A DNA stretch of 64,000 nucleotides from Chloromonas sp. AAM2 (lineage: Eukaryota > Chlorophyta > Chlorophyceae > Chlamydomonadales > Chlamydomonadaceae): positions 1 to 64,000 of the forward strand of contig QAXH01006444.1 in NCBI GenBank assembly GCA_004335635.1, written 5' to 3'. The first letter of the stretch is position 1; every line of letters begins with the position of its first letter. Of the stretch, positions 13,301 through 23,706 are shown one piece after another. The notes beneath the pieces were generated by a model that worked only from the letters and a program-made list of their open reading frames with translations, was not told the DNA's origin and searched no databases. The translations under genes and the position numbers were made by a program.

Positions 13301-16300
13301 AGCAGAACATTGAGCACATTGGCAAAAGCAGTGTGTTGGCGGTCTGTTTGCCTGCCTGTGCCTCAGCACTCCTCCGCAGAGTGGTGCATTGCTGTTGCAA
13401 TCAGAAGGCCACAATGCCTACAGAACCGTGATTTGAGCCACCCCCAGAACCGCATTCAGCTCGTGGTTTCCTGTTGCAGATGGAGGAGTCGGAGGACATT
13501 CGCTTCAGCTTCCGCATGTCCCATGCGTGCGCTGGCGACAAGCACATGTTCTGCCGGGACGTGCGGCCGGGGGTGGGCGACGTGGTGGGCTGCCTGGAAC
13601 AGCACTCGGTTCTGCCGGGCTTCTCAGGTGCGGCAGGGCACACACAACTTATTGAGTTGGTAGACTTGAGCAACTGGGCTGGCTGCTAGCATCTGTCTTG
13701 TGATGCTGTATAGCCTATTGGGTGCTGCAGAGGCAAGCTGATGCACTCATGTATGTTGTCTTGCGTAATCATTGGCGTGTGTGGTAGGCGGAACGAGCTG
13801 TGTCTTTGTTGCCGAACTGCAGTTGACAATTAAGCAACCCGCTGCCATTGCCATTTGATAGCTTGATCGCCCATTGCAGAGTTTCATGGAAGGATCACAG
13901 ACGGCTGCTGTGCTTTTGCTTTCTTCCTCCGGGCTGGTGTCCCATTTGCCTGGTTCCAAGCTTGATAATGAAACAATTCACGTGTGTGCTGCAGACGTGT
14001 GCCGTGCCGCGCTCGAGTATCACGCCCAGCTGCGTGCCAGCGACGTGCGCCTGGACGCGCGCTTCAGGGCCGTGTGCTCCAAGGACGTGCAGGCACTGTG
14101 CCTGGATGTGGAGGCTAAGGTAAGACACATGTGCCTGTTTCCCTCGTAACGTTCGGACTTCTTGCTTTGTTGGACAGGGCAGGGGCATGTGCGCCCCCAT
14201 GAAATCTCTGGATAAGGAGGGTGGTTAGAACACATCTCTTGGGTATGAAACCTGGTTCTGTTCATTGATACAACCCTGTCATCAGCGAACGACTGGTATT
14301 CCAAGCTGGTGGCAGAAAGTTCTGCAAAGCACGAGTGGAGTAAGAAGGTGATGGATGGATTACTAGACCTTGCTAGTTAAGTGCTGTGCACAGGCAACGT
14401 CCTGACCACAGGCTTGTTCTGCACGTGTGTGCCAGTATGTTCCACCATACAGCTTTGCACGCTCCCATAACATGCAATTACACATCAACTAGCGTGGTCA
14501 AGCCGGTCCATTCCTTTGTAATTGGTGCTGTTGCAGATCCTCTCAAACCCTGACGAGCCGCCCGGTGCCGGTGCCCGCGTGATGGAGTGCATGCGAAGGG
14601 TGCGCGAGGACATACGCAACGACGCATGCAGCGCCCATGTGCAGAGCCTCATGCGCGCTGCATATCTGGACAACAGGCTAGACGTGCTGTTCATGGATCG
14701 GTGAGCATGTGAGGCCTTGCACCAAGGTGCTCCTTTGTGGGCAATGGATGAGCCCGATGGGATCGCGAATCATAAGGGCGTTGTAAGCAATGTGATTTGA
14801 TCATTCATGATTGGGTGAAGGCAAATGAGCATGCGACATACAACATACCTTGGTATTGTGATTGCTGATGGAATCTGTTTGTGGCATCTGCTGCCTGATG
14901 GTATCAGACGGTTGTCTGTGGTGTCTTTGATACCCTGGTCGCCAAGTCATGTCTTACTTGTGAGTGTCAGCAGATGTGACGAGGATGCCAGTAAGCTCTG
15001 CATTGACAAGAGAGGCACGTTGGAGTGCCTCAGAGCCAAGCTAATCACGGTAGGTGGAGCGCATGCGTGTTTGAAAGCTTCATCTGCCTGCTTGCTGGGA
15101 ATCAGAGGAAGTCATTCAGGCCTGCATGGTTAGCCAGAAGCCTTGATTCGACTAACCCTGAACAGCTTGTTGAGGGTAGGGGAGGGCCTGTTTGACAACA
15201 GCCAGACAGCGGGCGTGTGTGATGCCTAGAATGAAAGGAAGGCGACCAGGCCTGCTCTCAAAGAGCCAGACAGGGTGTGCGTGTGCGATCTCTATCGGTG
15301 ATCCAGAGCATGCTTCACCGGCTGATTCGGTACTGCTTGCCAGGCATCAGCCCCCTAAGAGCCTCGTACAATTTCCTGGCGATCAAATCTCAGACGTCAT
15401 GCGTACTTGCTCGCAACCATCAACTACTTCACTAGGTCGACGTTCTTTGCAGCGCATCCAGTACAGCCGATATCTACTGTGTGCACCAGACAGTTGAGTG
15501 CCATGCATCATCTTGGATTCAGGGAAATGCAAATACTAACACGGCTGCAGTATCAAGGTCATGAGTTGAATTTCAGTCTTTGGCAAACTTTACGGGAAAG
15601 GCTGTGCTCATGCTTTGTCCTGTCCGCAGCATGAGCCCCTCCAGCCCGAGTGCGCCGAGATGGTGCGTGAGCGGTCGCGCCAGGCGGCAGCTGACATCAC
15701 CTTCATGCCTAGGCTAGAGGAGGCCTGTTCAGTGGAGGTGGCGAGCCTGTGCAGGGCTAAACACTTGAAAGGAGCTCAGGTGCTGGACTGCCTGGCAGAC
15801 CAAAGGTCAGTGCAAGGATCTGTACCACACCACAAACCGCACGTGCACGGTTTCACATCAAGAATTTAAATGATAGGTTTTCATGCTGCAAGATGGAACA
15901 AACGGAGTTGTATCAGATTTGAGCAGCTCAAAGCTAGCACAGAGTCATCACCATGATGAGAACATCCACGAGCCGGTGCCACGTGGCTGAGGGATCAAAA
16001 CCAGGGTCGTGTACGGCATCTGCACGGTAGAACCTGCCAGGCACCTGCACAGGCACCTGCACATTGCATGTTATACATCAAGCAGTACAAGCAGTAACAC
16101 CATGCAGTTGCATACTGGCTCTGTAGCAAGCTATCACCACGATGAGAAAGCCAGCCAGCCCATGCCACGCACGAGCGAGTGCATCGTGTGCATCAAGTGC
16201 GGGCCATGCAGTCACACACCCTCTCTCGCTCACAGGCGTAACGATGTGTTTGGCGAGCGGTGTCGCGAGGCACTGGTGGCACACCTGTCAGACGCCGTGT

Positions 16301-19300
16301 CGGACGTGCGCATGTTACACACCCTCAAGGAGGACTGCGAACAGGACATTAAACAGTGAGTCACAACCTGATCTATGACGCGAATCACTGTGACCTCAGC
16401 AAGTCAACAAGGTAGTGCGACCGTTCTTACTTGCCTTACTGCCAACTCAACCCAAATGCCGTCCTTGAGCTTTTGAAAGCTGGTTGACCTGACAATTCCA
16501 AGCCTGGCAGGGACGTACGATGCCTTGGAAGTCATGTTCATCTGACAATTGTGAGATAGGCAGGGAAGCACAATGCCTGGTGATCACCGCAGCTTTGCCT
16601 TTGTCCTGATTTCCACTCTTCTGGTTGTATGGCCAGACTGCAATTATGTGGAAGTTCCTTATTATCAACTCTGTCTGTGTCTGTACAGTGGCCGTGACAC
16701 AGAAGATTCGACTTGTTTCCACTTTCAGGCTGTGTGGGGCCAGACTGCCTTTCACGTGCTGAACTTTGCTTGTTGACCTGTCAGTACTGAGGTAGGAAAG
16801 GAACTGTTGGCGGTGCTGTTTTTTTTCCCACTTTTCAGGCTGTGTGGCCAGACTGCGTTTGGCGAGGGGCGAGTACTGGCGTGCCTGCAGCAGCAGCGGG
16901 CAAACATCACGGCCGCCTCGTGCAAGAAACAGATGCTCCGGATGCTGGGCCTGGCAGTTGAAGACTACAGACTGGACTATTCGCTATCACAGGTGAGATA
17001 GACCTGATGACAATAATATGAGCATGAATGATAACAGAAGCTGGCAGTGGAAGACTGAACGCTGGACTACTCGATATCGCAAGTGGGAGGGCAGAGGGTA
17101 TGGATAGACCCAATACTCAAAAAACAAAGGAGGCAGAAGAAGGCGAGGAAGGAGAAGGACATGTATGAGAAACATAGAAACGTGTTTCAGAAGTCCCTGC
17201 ATGGTTGGAACATGCAGGCATGCAAGGCTGACGTTCAGCAGCACTCATGTACACCTGACCCCCAAGTTTCAATGTCAATGTTCTACCCAGCTGTTCGGAC
17301 TAGGATTGACTTTTCGATCTCGGTTCTGCACCCTCAGGCGTGTAAGGCTGACGTTCAGCAGCACTGTGCGGGCGTGGACTCGCGCGACACGGGCGCGGTG
17401 CACCAGTGCCTCAGGCGCAGCATGGAGCACCTCTCGGACGACTGCAGGACCGCACAGGAGGCACTGGAGACAATCGAACACGAGGACGTCAGGCTCAACC
17501 CACGCATACAGAGGTGAGACAGGGAGTGAGGTGCGCAGGTGCAGCCATTCGGCCCCCTGCAACAAATCTGGGCTGTTCCATTCCAAGACGACATGCCATG
17601 TTTTGAATGTTTACACAACTTTTAGTCGTACATGGGCGACATTAGCGCCGCCATCATCATCATCATCATCATCATTGGATAGGCTCAGCCATCCATCTTC
17701 TGGGAGTGACGATAAGTTCTGGCTGTCCCCGTCAAAAGCAGCAGGCACTTCTGAACTCACGTGGCCTTTAGCTAGGCTCGACAATTCTCCTCTGTAGTAG
17801 TGCTTAGATTTGTTTCAGAATTGCTTTGTCAACAAATTGCTGCAGATTATCTTCAAACAACCAAACGTACATCACTAAGGTTGGCCAAAACCGTAGAACC
17901 GTATTATACCGTATCCGTAGTACCGTACCGTAGTACCGTACAATTCGCGAGCGGCCAAACTGTAGGCCGTATGTCCCATTCCGTGTATACGGACTCAAGA
18001 CCGTATAAATCGGCAAAATCGGCGTGTCCGCCGGCCGCGGCGCCAAAAAACGGGCGGCCGCCGGCACGTCACGCGAACAGCAGCGCGAGTCTACTGCGCG
18101 TCTAATCGCTGCCATTTTGGTTGCATCAGCCACAGACCGCATCAATTTCTGGGCGGCTCACATGCATGCTGAGTTCCCACTCATGGCTGTTGCCGCTTCA
18201 TGGTTGCTAAGCATGCAAGTCACCAGCTGCTCTAGTGAGCGCACTTGGTCTTTGTTTAGCAACGTCTTTTCTAAGCTCAAGAAATAGCCACCCGAGGCGA
18301 ATGTAAGCAAGAATTCTGGATTGGTACAGAGTCATGGATTGGCCAGAGCAGCTCATAGCCGCAGTTTCAGGCCAGTTGGATAGCCCTGAATTATACGGTC
18401 ATACGGTTGTACGGTATACGGTACGGTACATACGGTACATACAGTATAATCAAAACCCCGTATACGGTTTTGGCCAACCCTATACATCACCCTGCTTACC
18501 TGAGGGGCAATTGTTGGCTGTTGTTGGCTCAATCTCAGTAAGCTGTTGTTGGCCCAGATTGGCCTAGGATGCATCTGGTGGCACAACAGTAGACGCTGTG
18601 TGATGTTAACTTTACCCTACATTTGAACTCTGATCAAGTGGCTGTCTCCTCATTCCCCTGCCTTATCGCAGATTGCATGTCAAGTTTCGGTCACGTTGCT
18701 CACAGCAGGGAAGCCGATGTGCCTTGCTGTGCCGACGGCATGGAATGTGCCTTGCTGTGTGCAGGGAGTGCCCTCTGGCCATCAACATGTTCTGTGCCGG
18801 TGAGGTGGCGCCCGGCAGCGCCAACGTCATCACCTGCCTGCAGGAGGCAAGCAGCAAGCCAGCCTTCCCCGAGGAGTGCAGGTGGGCAAAAAGGAATGCA
18901 CTATGCCTTGCATAGCGCTCGAGCATTGCATGCATCTGTGACTGTCAGTGTTGATTGATGCACATGTCTGCAAAAGCAAATCAGGAACACGCTGCAGATA
19001 GGCCATCCTCATTCCTCAAATAACATGTATTCTTTTGGTTTTTATGTTCTTTTGTATTTCATGTATATTCTTCTTGTTTTGAAGTTCTGTTGTAAAACAC
19101 ATCGGGAAGCACACAGCACACAGCAGTTCTCAGCAGTTCCTCACACATGTGCCGTTTAAAATAATACCTTATTATATCCTTTAGTAATAATTGTATGCTT
19201 GCCTATTGCCTCAGGGCTGTGATGCAATCTCTGATGGAGCGCTCCTCTCTCAAGTACTCACTCAACCCCAAGCTGAAGGGCGCATGTGATGCAGGTGAGG

Positions 19301-22300
19301 GAGGACACATGCAGAGCCATGGGATGATGGGTGCACGTGTAGATGAGATAAGGATGTAACAAAGTTGTGTGTGCTTGCCTGCCTCGAGTGCTGGTCCTGC
19401 TTGTTGATCTAGCGTTTTCTGCGGACACGTGACAGAACATCTGGGTAATGTTGCTCGTGATGTGGCAGCCTTTGTTGTGTGTGTTGTCTGCCTTCAAGAG
19501 GTGGTCGTCTGATCCAAGTGGTGTGTCACGTGCAGACGTTTCCTCCATGTGCCCTGATGCCTCCGACGAGCCCTCCTCTGCCGCTGACCCGGGGGTGCTG
19601 GGCTGCCTGGCGGCCAACAGCAGTGCGCTGAGCAGGGGCTGCAGATCGGAAATGGCAGCGCTGGTCAGACTGCATTTAAACAGGTGAATAAGCGCAACCC
19701 CTGGTGTGTATCAAACTTGGATGGGTGTGTATTCACTAATAGTAACCATGATCACCGGAGACGGCCGATTTTGGTCCGTCTCCGTCTCCGTCTTCGTCTC
19801 CGCCGTCTCCCGTCTCCCGGACGGGGTAGAAACCGAAAAGTGCCACGTGGCGGTTACAGCGCTTTTGACGCTGATGTCGGCTTGCTTAGCCTAACAAATT
19901 GCTAGCCACACATTGCCGTCATGGCTGACGATGTTGCAGAGGCTATTGGCGCCATCTTCATGAAAGTTTGAAGTCTGAAAAAGCCCGAAACTGCCCGNNN
20001 NNNNNNNNTCAAAATTCGCCTGACGGTTTTGAAACGTGGGAGACGGGAGACGGCCAGGGGTGGCCGTCTCCGTCTCAGTCTTCGTCTCCGTCTCCCGTCT
20101 CCGGTGATCATGATAGTAACCAACAATATTCATGGGACGAGGGCACAGCTCGGCACTGAGCAGGGCTGCAGATCGGAGATGGCTGTCCTGGTTAGGCTGC
20201 ACTTACACAGGTGGGAAGATGTCAAGCAGCAAATGGAATTCAAGCAGGAATTGGGAAAAATAAACAACACAAGAGCGCGCCGTTGAATTAAAAGGCCAAG
20301 AAAAGAAAAACAATTGGTACATGGAGAGACCAAGCAGATAAGCCCAAGGGAGGGAGATCACGAGCAGGGAACAGGTACAGGGAATGGACGCATGTAATGG
20401 TAACATTAACCAAGATGTAGGAGCATCTATTCACCTACCCATCTGGTCACTTGCAACAGGCAATCATCATGACGCTCTGTTTGACGTTTAAAATCTTGTT
20501 TCTGCACGTTTGCAGCTACCACATGGGCATGCCCCTGACCAGTGTGTGTGACGGGGACGTGCTGGCCAGATGCAATGTGGAGAAGCAGGTGGCGCCGTTT
20601 CTCATGGGAGGATACGTGCTGGTGAGTCTTATGAGGAATGGCCAATGGAATAACGACTTGAACATGCGCCAACAACGGTACAAATGGTATGACACGTGCA
20701 TTCAGGCATGTGATTTGATTGAACGGGAAATGTGCATGAGGCATCCAGGGCTCTAAAGAAACTAGACTCCCGCGTGCAGCAGGTAAGAGCTCCACTGGCC
20801 ACCTGCCTGTGGTATGGAAAATGTCCGGAGTTTCTGCTGTCCAGGGCGACTCATGGTGTCTGATGATGTTTGCATAATGCCGACCCTCGCAGTCGTGCCT
20901 ATCCAAGAGCTTCAACAAGCTGCACACGCCCTGCTGGTCGCTCATCTCCATGTTCGATGAAGGGTGGGTCAGTCAGTGCGCTGCAGTGGCGCTTCACATC
21001 ATTCTAAATCCTTTCGTCCTCCAGGTCATGTCATTCCTTGGGCTCTTCCCTGCTTTGCTCATGAATTGTTGTTGTTCGGCAGTCATGTGTTGTTGAATAC
21101 ACCTCATTTGTCGATTGCTGACTTCTTGATGCAAGCCACAACCCACCGGAGCCATCACAGACCACACACAACAACACCAGCAGCCAGCCCACCTGCATGA
21201 CCTGCCACAGACCACTGAATACGGGCCTGAATCGCCCTAGTAAGCTTACCTCCAATTTTATACAAGCAATTGTGCTGCTCCCTACGCTGAGTGATGCTCA
21301 TGCACAGTGGCAGCGGTACCAATTGCATCTTTTCCTGTTCATTCTTTCCACCTTGTTTGTGATGTCCCTGCAGGCAATACCAGTCCGCCACACAGGTTGA
21401 AGGCAAGCCTTGGAGTGAGGAGCTGCAGCAGGAGGCAATAGACAAGATGAGGAGGCAGGTGAGTTCACCACTTATTCTTCTTTCACGTCTTTGCGTGAGC
21501 TTATGACACAGTACTACTCTGTCCCGTTTGTCCACAGCAGGGCAATTGTTCATGGGTTTGGGCATGCTGCGTAGGTTTGTTGAGACTGCTTAAAGTGGTG
21601 ACTCATCTTTCCAGCCTCAACGCGTCCAAAGTTTATTGCAAGTGTGGTCTGGCTCACGCCAGGGGCTGATTGCGACACCATGTGTGGGCCCTTCTGATGT
21701 AATGCGCTGGAGGGGCCGTGGTGTCCTCACACTGTGTTTGGTACACGGCAGCAAAAGTCATGCTGACCAATGTCCTCGTTCGCACGTACTGCCCACGTGC
21801 CTCAGGTGGCAGCGGAAGTGCGGGGAGACCTCGAGTTGAAGATGCTGCACAATCTGGACACGAAGGTGAGCTTTGGGTGAGCTTGATGACGTTGTCTGGT
21901 CTTATGAGCTTGTACCGCTCAAGAGCAAGTTGCCTGGATTACCCGATTGCTCATCAAGTCTGAATCAGTGAAGCAGGCGGCAACCACAGTTCACTCAGTC
22001 TCACTGCTTTGCAAGCATATGCTTTCCTGAATTTCTGTCGGATTCTTCTTCAGCTCACATTTTGGTACACCTGAAGATTACATCAGGAAGGCCACATGCA
22101 CTGAGCGCAAATGCTAGCAAGGCATGCACGAGACGAGGTTGGATACCGTCCTGACCAACCCCGAGCATTCCCTCTCTATCACAGGCAGCACACACATCGG
22201 TTTTATCGCAAATTTAATTTTGTTGCCTTGCAGGTTGAGAGCGCAGTTGAGGTTCAGCACTCAAAGATGAAGCCTCTTGTGTACGCGCTGCTGAATGCCG

Positions 22301-22428
22301 CTTCCATTCTCATGGCAGTGGTGGCGGTGCTGACGCTCTTAGCATGGTTCCTCTGGAACAAGTACGCACGACGTGCAGCGGACGGAAGTCGAGCACGAAC
22401 AATAGCAGTCAAAGACGGACGGGTGTGA
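7331..22428 (+). CDS. Golgi apparatus protein 1 (GLG1/MG160/ESL-1) homologue, 24 exons
   Basis: Type I Golgi membrane protein built of Cys-rich GLG1 repeats. Exon starts: 7331, 7645, 9265, 9701, 11367, 11938, 12436, 12950, 13480, 13995, 14537, 14974, 15630, 16236, 16839, 17338, 18765, 19215, 19536, 20516, 20894, 21374, 21806, 22234. They total 4380 nt, 1459 residues, in one frame. A signal peptide (MASATMPTAHCCC..., then LLMSVAVVAVASQ) is followed by a first GLG1-like piece (GECRPEILYHCSHV). Exons 2-4 insert about 550 Ala/Glu/Gln-rich residues. Repeats then run from exon 5, for example CKADVQQHCAGVD and CREALVAHLSDAV. Exon 24 has a membrane helix (PLVYALLNAASILMAVVAVL) and a basic tail of about 25 residues. 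In animals GLG1 binds growth factors and selectins; the algal ligand is unknown. Introns 16 and 19 carry hAT-type insertions. Exon placement is by splice sites only. Confidence 0.9.
9235..9261 (+). repeat. GATGGT/GGTGAT microsatellite at an intron end
   Basis: A run of (GATGGT)n abuts the acceptor (ggtgcag) of GLG1 exon 3, so the usual pyrimidine tract is missing there. Confidence 0.8.
12791..12900 (+). repeat. Minisatellite of AATATGCAG-type units in GLG1 intron 7
   Basis: About 110 bp made of variants of GAATATGCAG, with some units AATGCAG or AATATGCAATGCAG. Each unit ends in TGCAG and so resembles a 3' splice site. The true acceptor of exon 8, reading tttatgcag, follows about 50 bp later at 12949. 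Confidence 0.9.
16715..16757 (+). repeat. Degenerate copy of the 5' edge of GLG1 exon 15
   Basis: Reads tttccactttcaggctgtgtg, then GGGCCAGACTGCCTTT, against the real edge at about 16827-16866, which includes CTTTTCAGGCTGTGTGGCC. It keeps the acceptor AG but loses the frame through a G insertion. A weaker echo (TGTATGGCCAGACTGCAA) lies near 16626. Confidence 0.8.
17041..17089 (+). repeat. Degenerate copy of the 3' edge of GLG1 exon 15
   Basis: CTGGCAGTGGAAGACTGAAC followed by GCTGGACTACTCGATATCGC matches the end of exon 15 at about 16950-16995. The donor GT has become AGTGGG and the frame contains a TGA, so it is not a usable exon. Confidence 0.8.
17212..17251 (+). repeat. Degenerate copy of the 5' edge of GLG1 exon 16
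   Basis: Reads catgcagGCATGCAAGGCTGA then CGTTCAGCAGCACT, nearly identical to the start of the real exon 16 (ctcagGCGTGTAAGGCTGA...) at 17333-17371. It retains a good acceptor-like AG and could act as a decoy 3' splice site. Confidence 0.85.
17652..17676 (+). repeat. CAT trinucleotide microsatellite
   Basis: About eight CAT units in GLG1 intron 16, about 200 bp upstream of the hAT-type element. Confidence 0.9.
17876..18482 (+). mobile_element. hAT-superfamily DNA transposon remnant, 607 bp, in GLG1 intron 16
   Basis: The ends are imperfect inverted repeats: left TAAGGTTGGCCAAAACCGTA, right (reverse complement) TAGGGTTGGCCAAAACCGTA. The element is bounded by the direct repeat TACATCAC at 17868-17875 and 18483-18490, an exact 8-bp target-site duplication as expected of hAT elements. 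Subterminal CCGTA/TACGG motifs are densely repeated at both ends and are candidate transposase binding sites. The interior keeps a short frame resembling a hAT C-terminal dimerisation segment. It is too short to be autonomous. It lies wholly within an intron, so the host reading frame is not interrupted. Confidence 0.88.
18024..18287 (+). pseudogene. hAT transposase C-terminal (dimerisation) fragment
   Basis: An 87-codon frame whose last 40 residues (FPLMAVAASWLLSMQV, then TSCSSERTWSLFSNV) follow the hAT dimerisation pattern: an aromatic/Pro start, a helix, S-x-x-SER, then a hydrophobic stretch. The N-terminal part of the frame is low-complexity and basic. The RNase H-like catalytic core is absent, so it cannot move the element by itself. 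Whether the fragment is expressed is unknown. Confidence 0.7.
19747..20112. mobile_element. Non-autonomous hAT-like MITE, about 366 bp, in GLG1 intron 19
   Basis: Perfect 18-bp terminal inverted repeats (CATGATCACCGGAGACGG) flanked by the direct repeat ATAGTAAC at 19739-19746 and 20113-20120, an 8-bp target-site duplication. Subterminal clusters of CGTCTC occur at both ends in the same orientation. There is no coding sequence. Eleven bases are unknown (19998-20008). The 8-bp duplication suggests hAT mobilisation. The ends differ completely from those of the element at 17876, so the two belong to different families. Confidence 0.88.
19998..20008. other. Assembly gap (11 N)
   Basis: Run of N inside the MITE at 19747-20112. 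Confidence 1.
20148..20215 (+). repeat. Degenerate copy of the 3' edge of GLG1 exon 19
   Basis: CACTGAGCAGGGCTGCAGAT, then CGGAGATGGCTGTCCTGGTT and onward to ACACAGgtggga, copies the last 65 or so bases of exon 19 (about 19621-19690) including the donor. One G is missing from the original GGGG run. The copy lies directly beyond the MITE. Confidence 0.85.
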
Positions 22429-22458
22429 GGCAGCAGTGCGATCAACCGAATACGTGTG

Positions 22459-22480
22459 TGTAACATGAGCTGAAGTGTAA
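22459..22480 (+). terminator. Paired TGTAA poly(A) signals of the GLG1 gene
   Basis: TGTAA occurs at 22459-22463 and 22476-22480, 31 and 48 bases after the stop codon. TGTAA is the usual polyadenylation signal of chlorophyte nuclear genes. The position would give an unusually short 3' UTR. Cleavage is inferred, not seen. Confidence 0.5.
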
Positions 22481-22699
22481 TGGAAGGATTCACTAGGCGC
22501 AGGTTTCACAGATGTTCATGCGTGATGGCGGGTTCACAGATGTTCATGTGAGCCATCTGCTGACTATACGAGGATGGCAGGACTCGTGTGATTGCTTAGA
22601 CATACAAACTGATCACACATGCCGACGAAGGTATGCAAACGTGGACATGTGAGGACTTACAACCTTGCATGTGTCCAAGAACAACAAGAAACGAGTTAT

Positions 22700-22857
22700 G
22701 GGATAGATCACAAGAGGGGGCGGACTCCAGCCCGTCCAACATACATGTTAAAGAGGATTGCGACAAACCGCGATAGTAATGGTGTTTGTCACCCCTCAAG
22801 GTGCTATCCTGACCGCAAACCTCGTTACATCCAAAAGGGGCCTGAGAATTGAAAACC
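22700..22857 (-). repeat. Dispersed repeat copy B (inverted relative to 6777-6905)
   Basis: Its reverse complement starts CTCAGGCCCCTTTTGGATG and shares GGTCAGGATAG, ACTATCGCGGT and GACGGGCTGGAGTCC with copy A, in the same order. Identity by eye is near 80 percent with small indels. Confidence 0.75.
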
Positions 22858-23706
22858 ATTGTATCCTTCGTCTCCACCCTGCACGTAATGCCTGTGCCTG
22901 TGCCGGCCTACGGGAGAAAAAAAGTTTGCCAGGTCTGGGATCCTATGAGCTTCCTTGAAACCCTCGTCGCTACCCAAACAAACCACATCCACCACACAAA
23001 AAAAAGTTTGCCAGGTGTGGGACAGTTTGTGTGAATTGGTCTGTATTACCGCCAGCTTTTTTTTCCACGTGCAATCTTCCGAGTTCTCTCTAGCTAAGCC
23101 GGTCGTTCGGCTGTCTGTGCCTAACTCCAATCGGCATCTCTTCACTGACTCACGTGACCTTTTACGCATGTGACTTTGCACGGCATGAACCAGTGACTGC
23201 TACGGTTCTGGCACAGCCCTGTCATCCAACGGCCTGAACGCCGTCTTGGCACAAGGGTGAACAACTGAAGCCACACTGAAGCCAACCGGTCACCCGGCCA
23301 GTAATCAAAATCAAGCTCTGTCACCGACCTGGATCGGCAGGCTACCTGGGGTTTGCTTCTGTTGTCTATCGTCTACCATTCCTTTTCCAGATGTGATCAG
23401 AAGTACCTGGCATCTGTTCACAGAAACCGTCAGGCTAGTCGGTCTGGCATCTGTTCACAAGAAGGTTAAGCCAGGCGATCAAGCGCGATCGAAGCTCCTG
23501 TCAGGCTGATCACTGGTTGGTTAGCTGAGATCGCTGGTGCTCCCAATGCCATGCAGAAAGCATGTGGAGACCGCCTTCCACGGTGCCCAAGCACCATCCA
23601 TTTGTAGGCGTAGGCCATTTGTAGGCGTAGGCCTCGAATGCTGTCAGTGCTATGCGAGGAGCAAGACTCTTCGATGCATGTCGCCATTCTGTTCGTCCCA
23701 ACCGCA

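Larger units (their letters stand above)
22429..23706. other. Convergent intergenic region, GLG1 / E2 gene
   Basis: Holds the 3' UTRs of both tail-to-tail genes and dispersed repeat copy B. A phrase of about 25 bp, AAAAAAGTTTGCCAGGT, occurs twice, near 22918 and 23000. A 17-bp tandem duplication (CCATTTGTAGGCGTAGG) lies at 23598-23632. No further gene was seen. Confidence 0.6.

Noticed and set aside
22919..23022. Repeated AAAAAAGTTTGCCAGGT phrases
   Set aside because: Only two copies of about 25 bp plus a weak third near 29007; too little to call an element.
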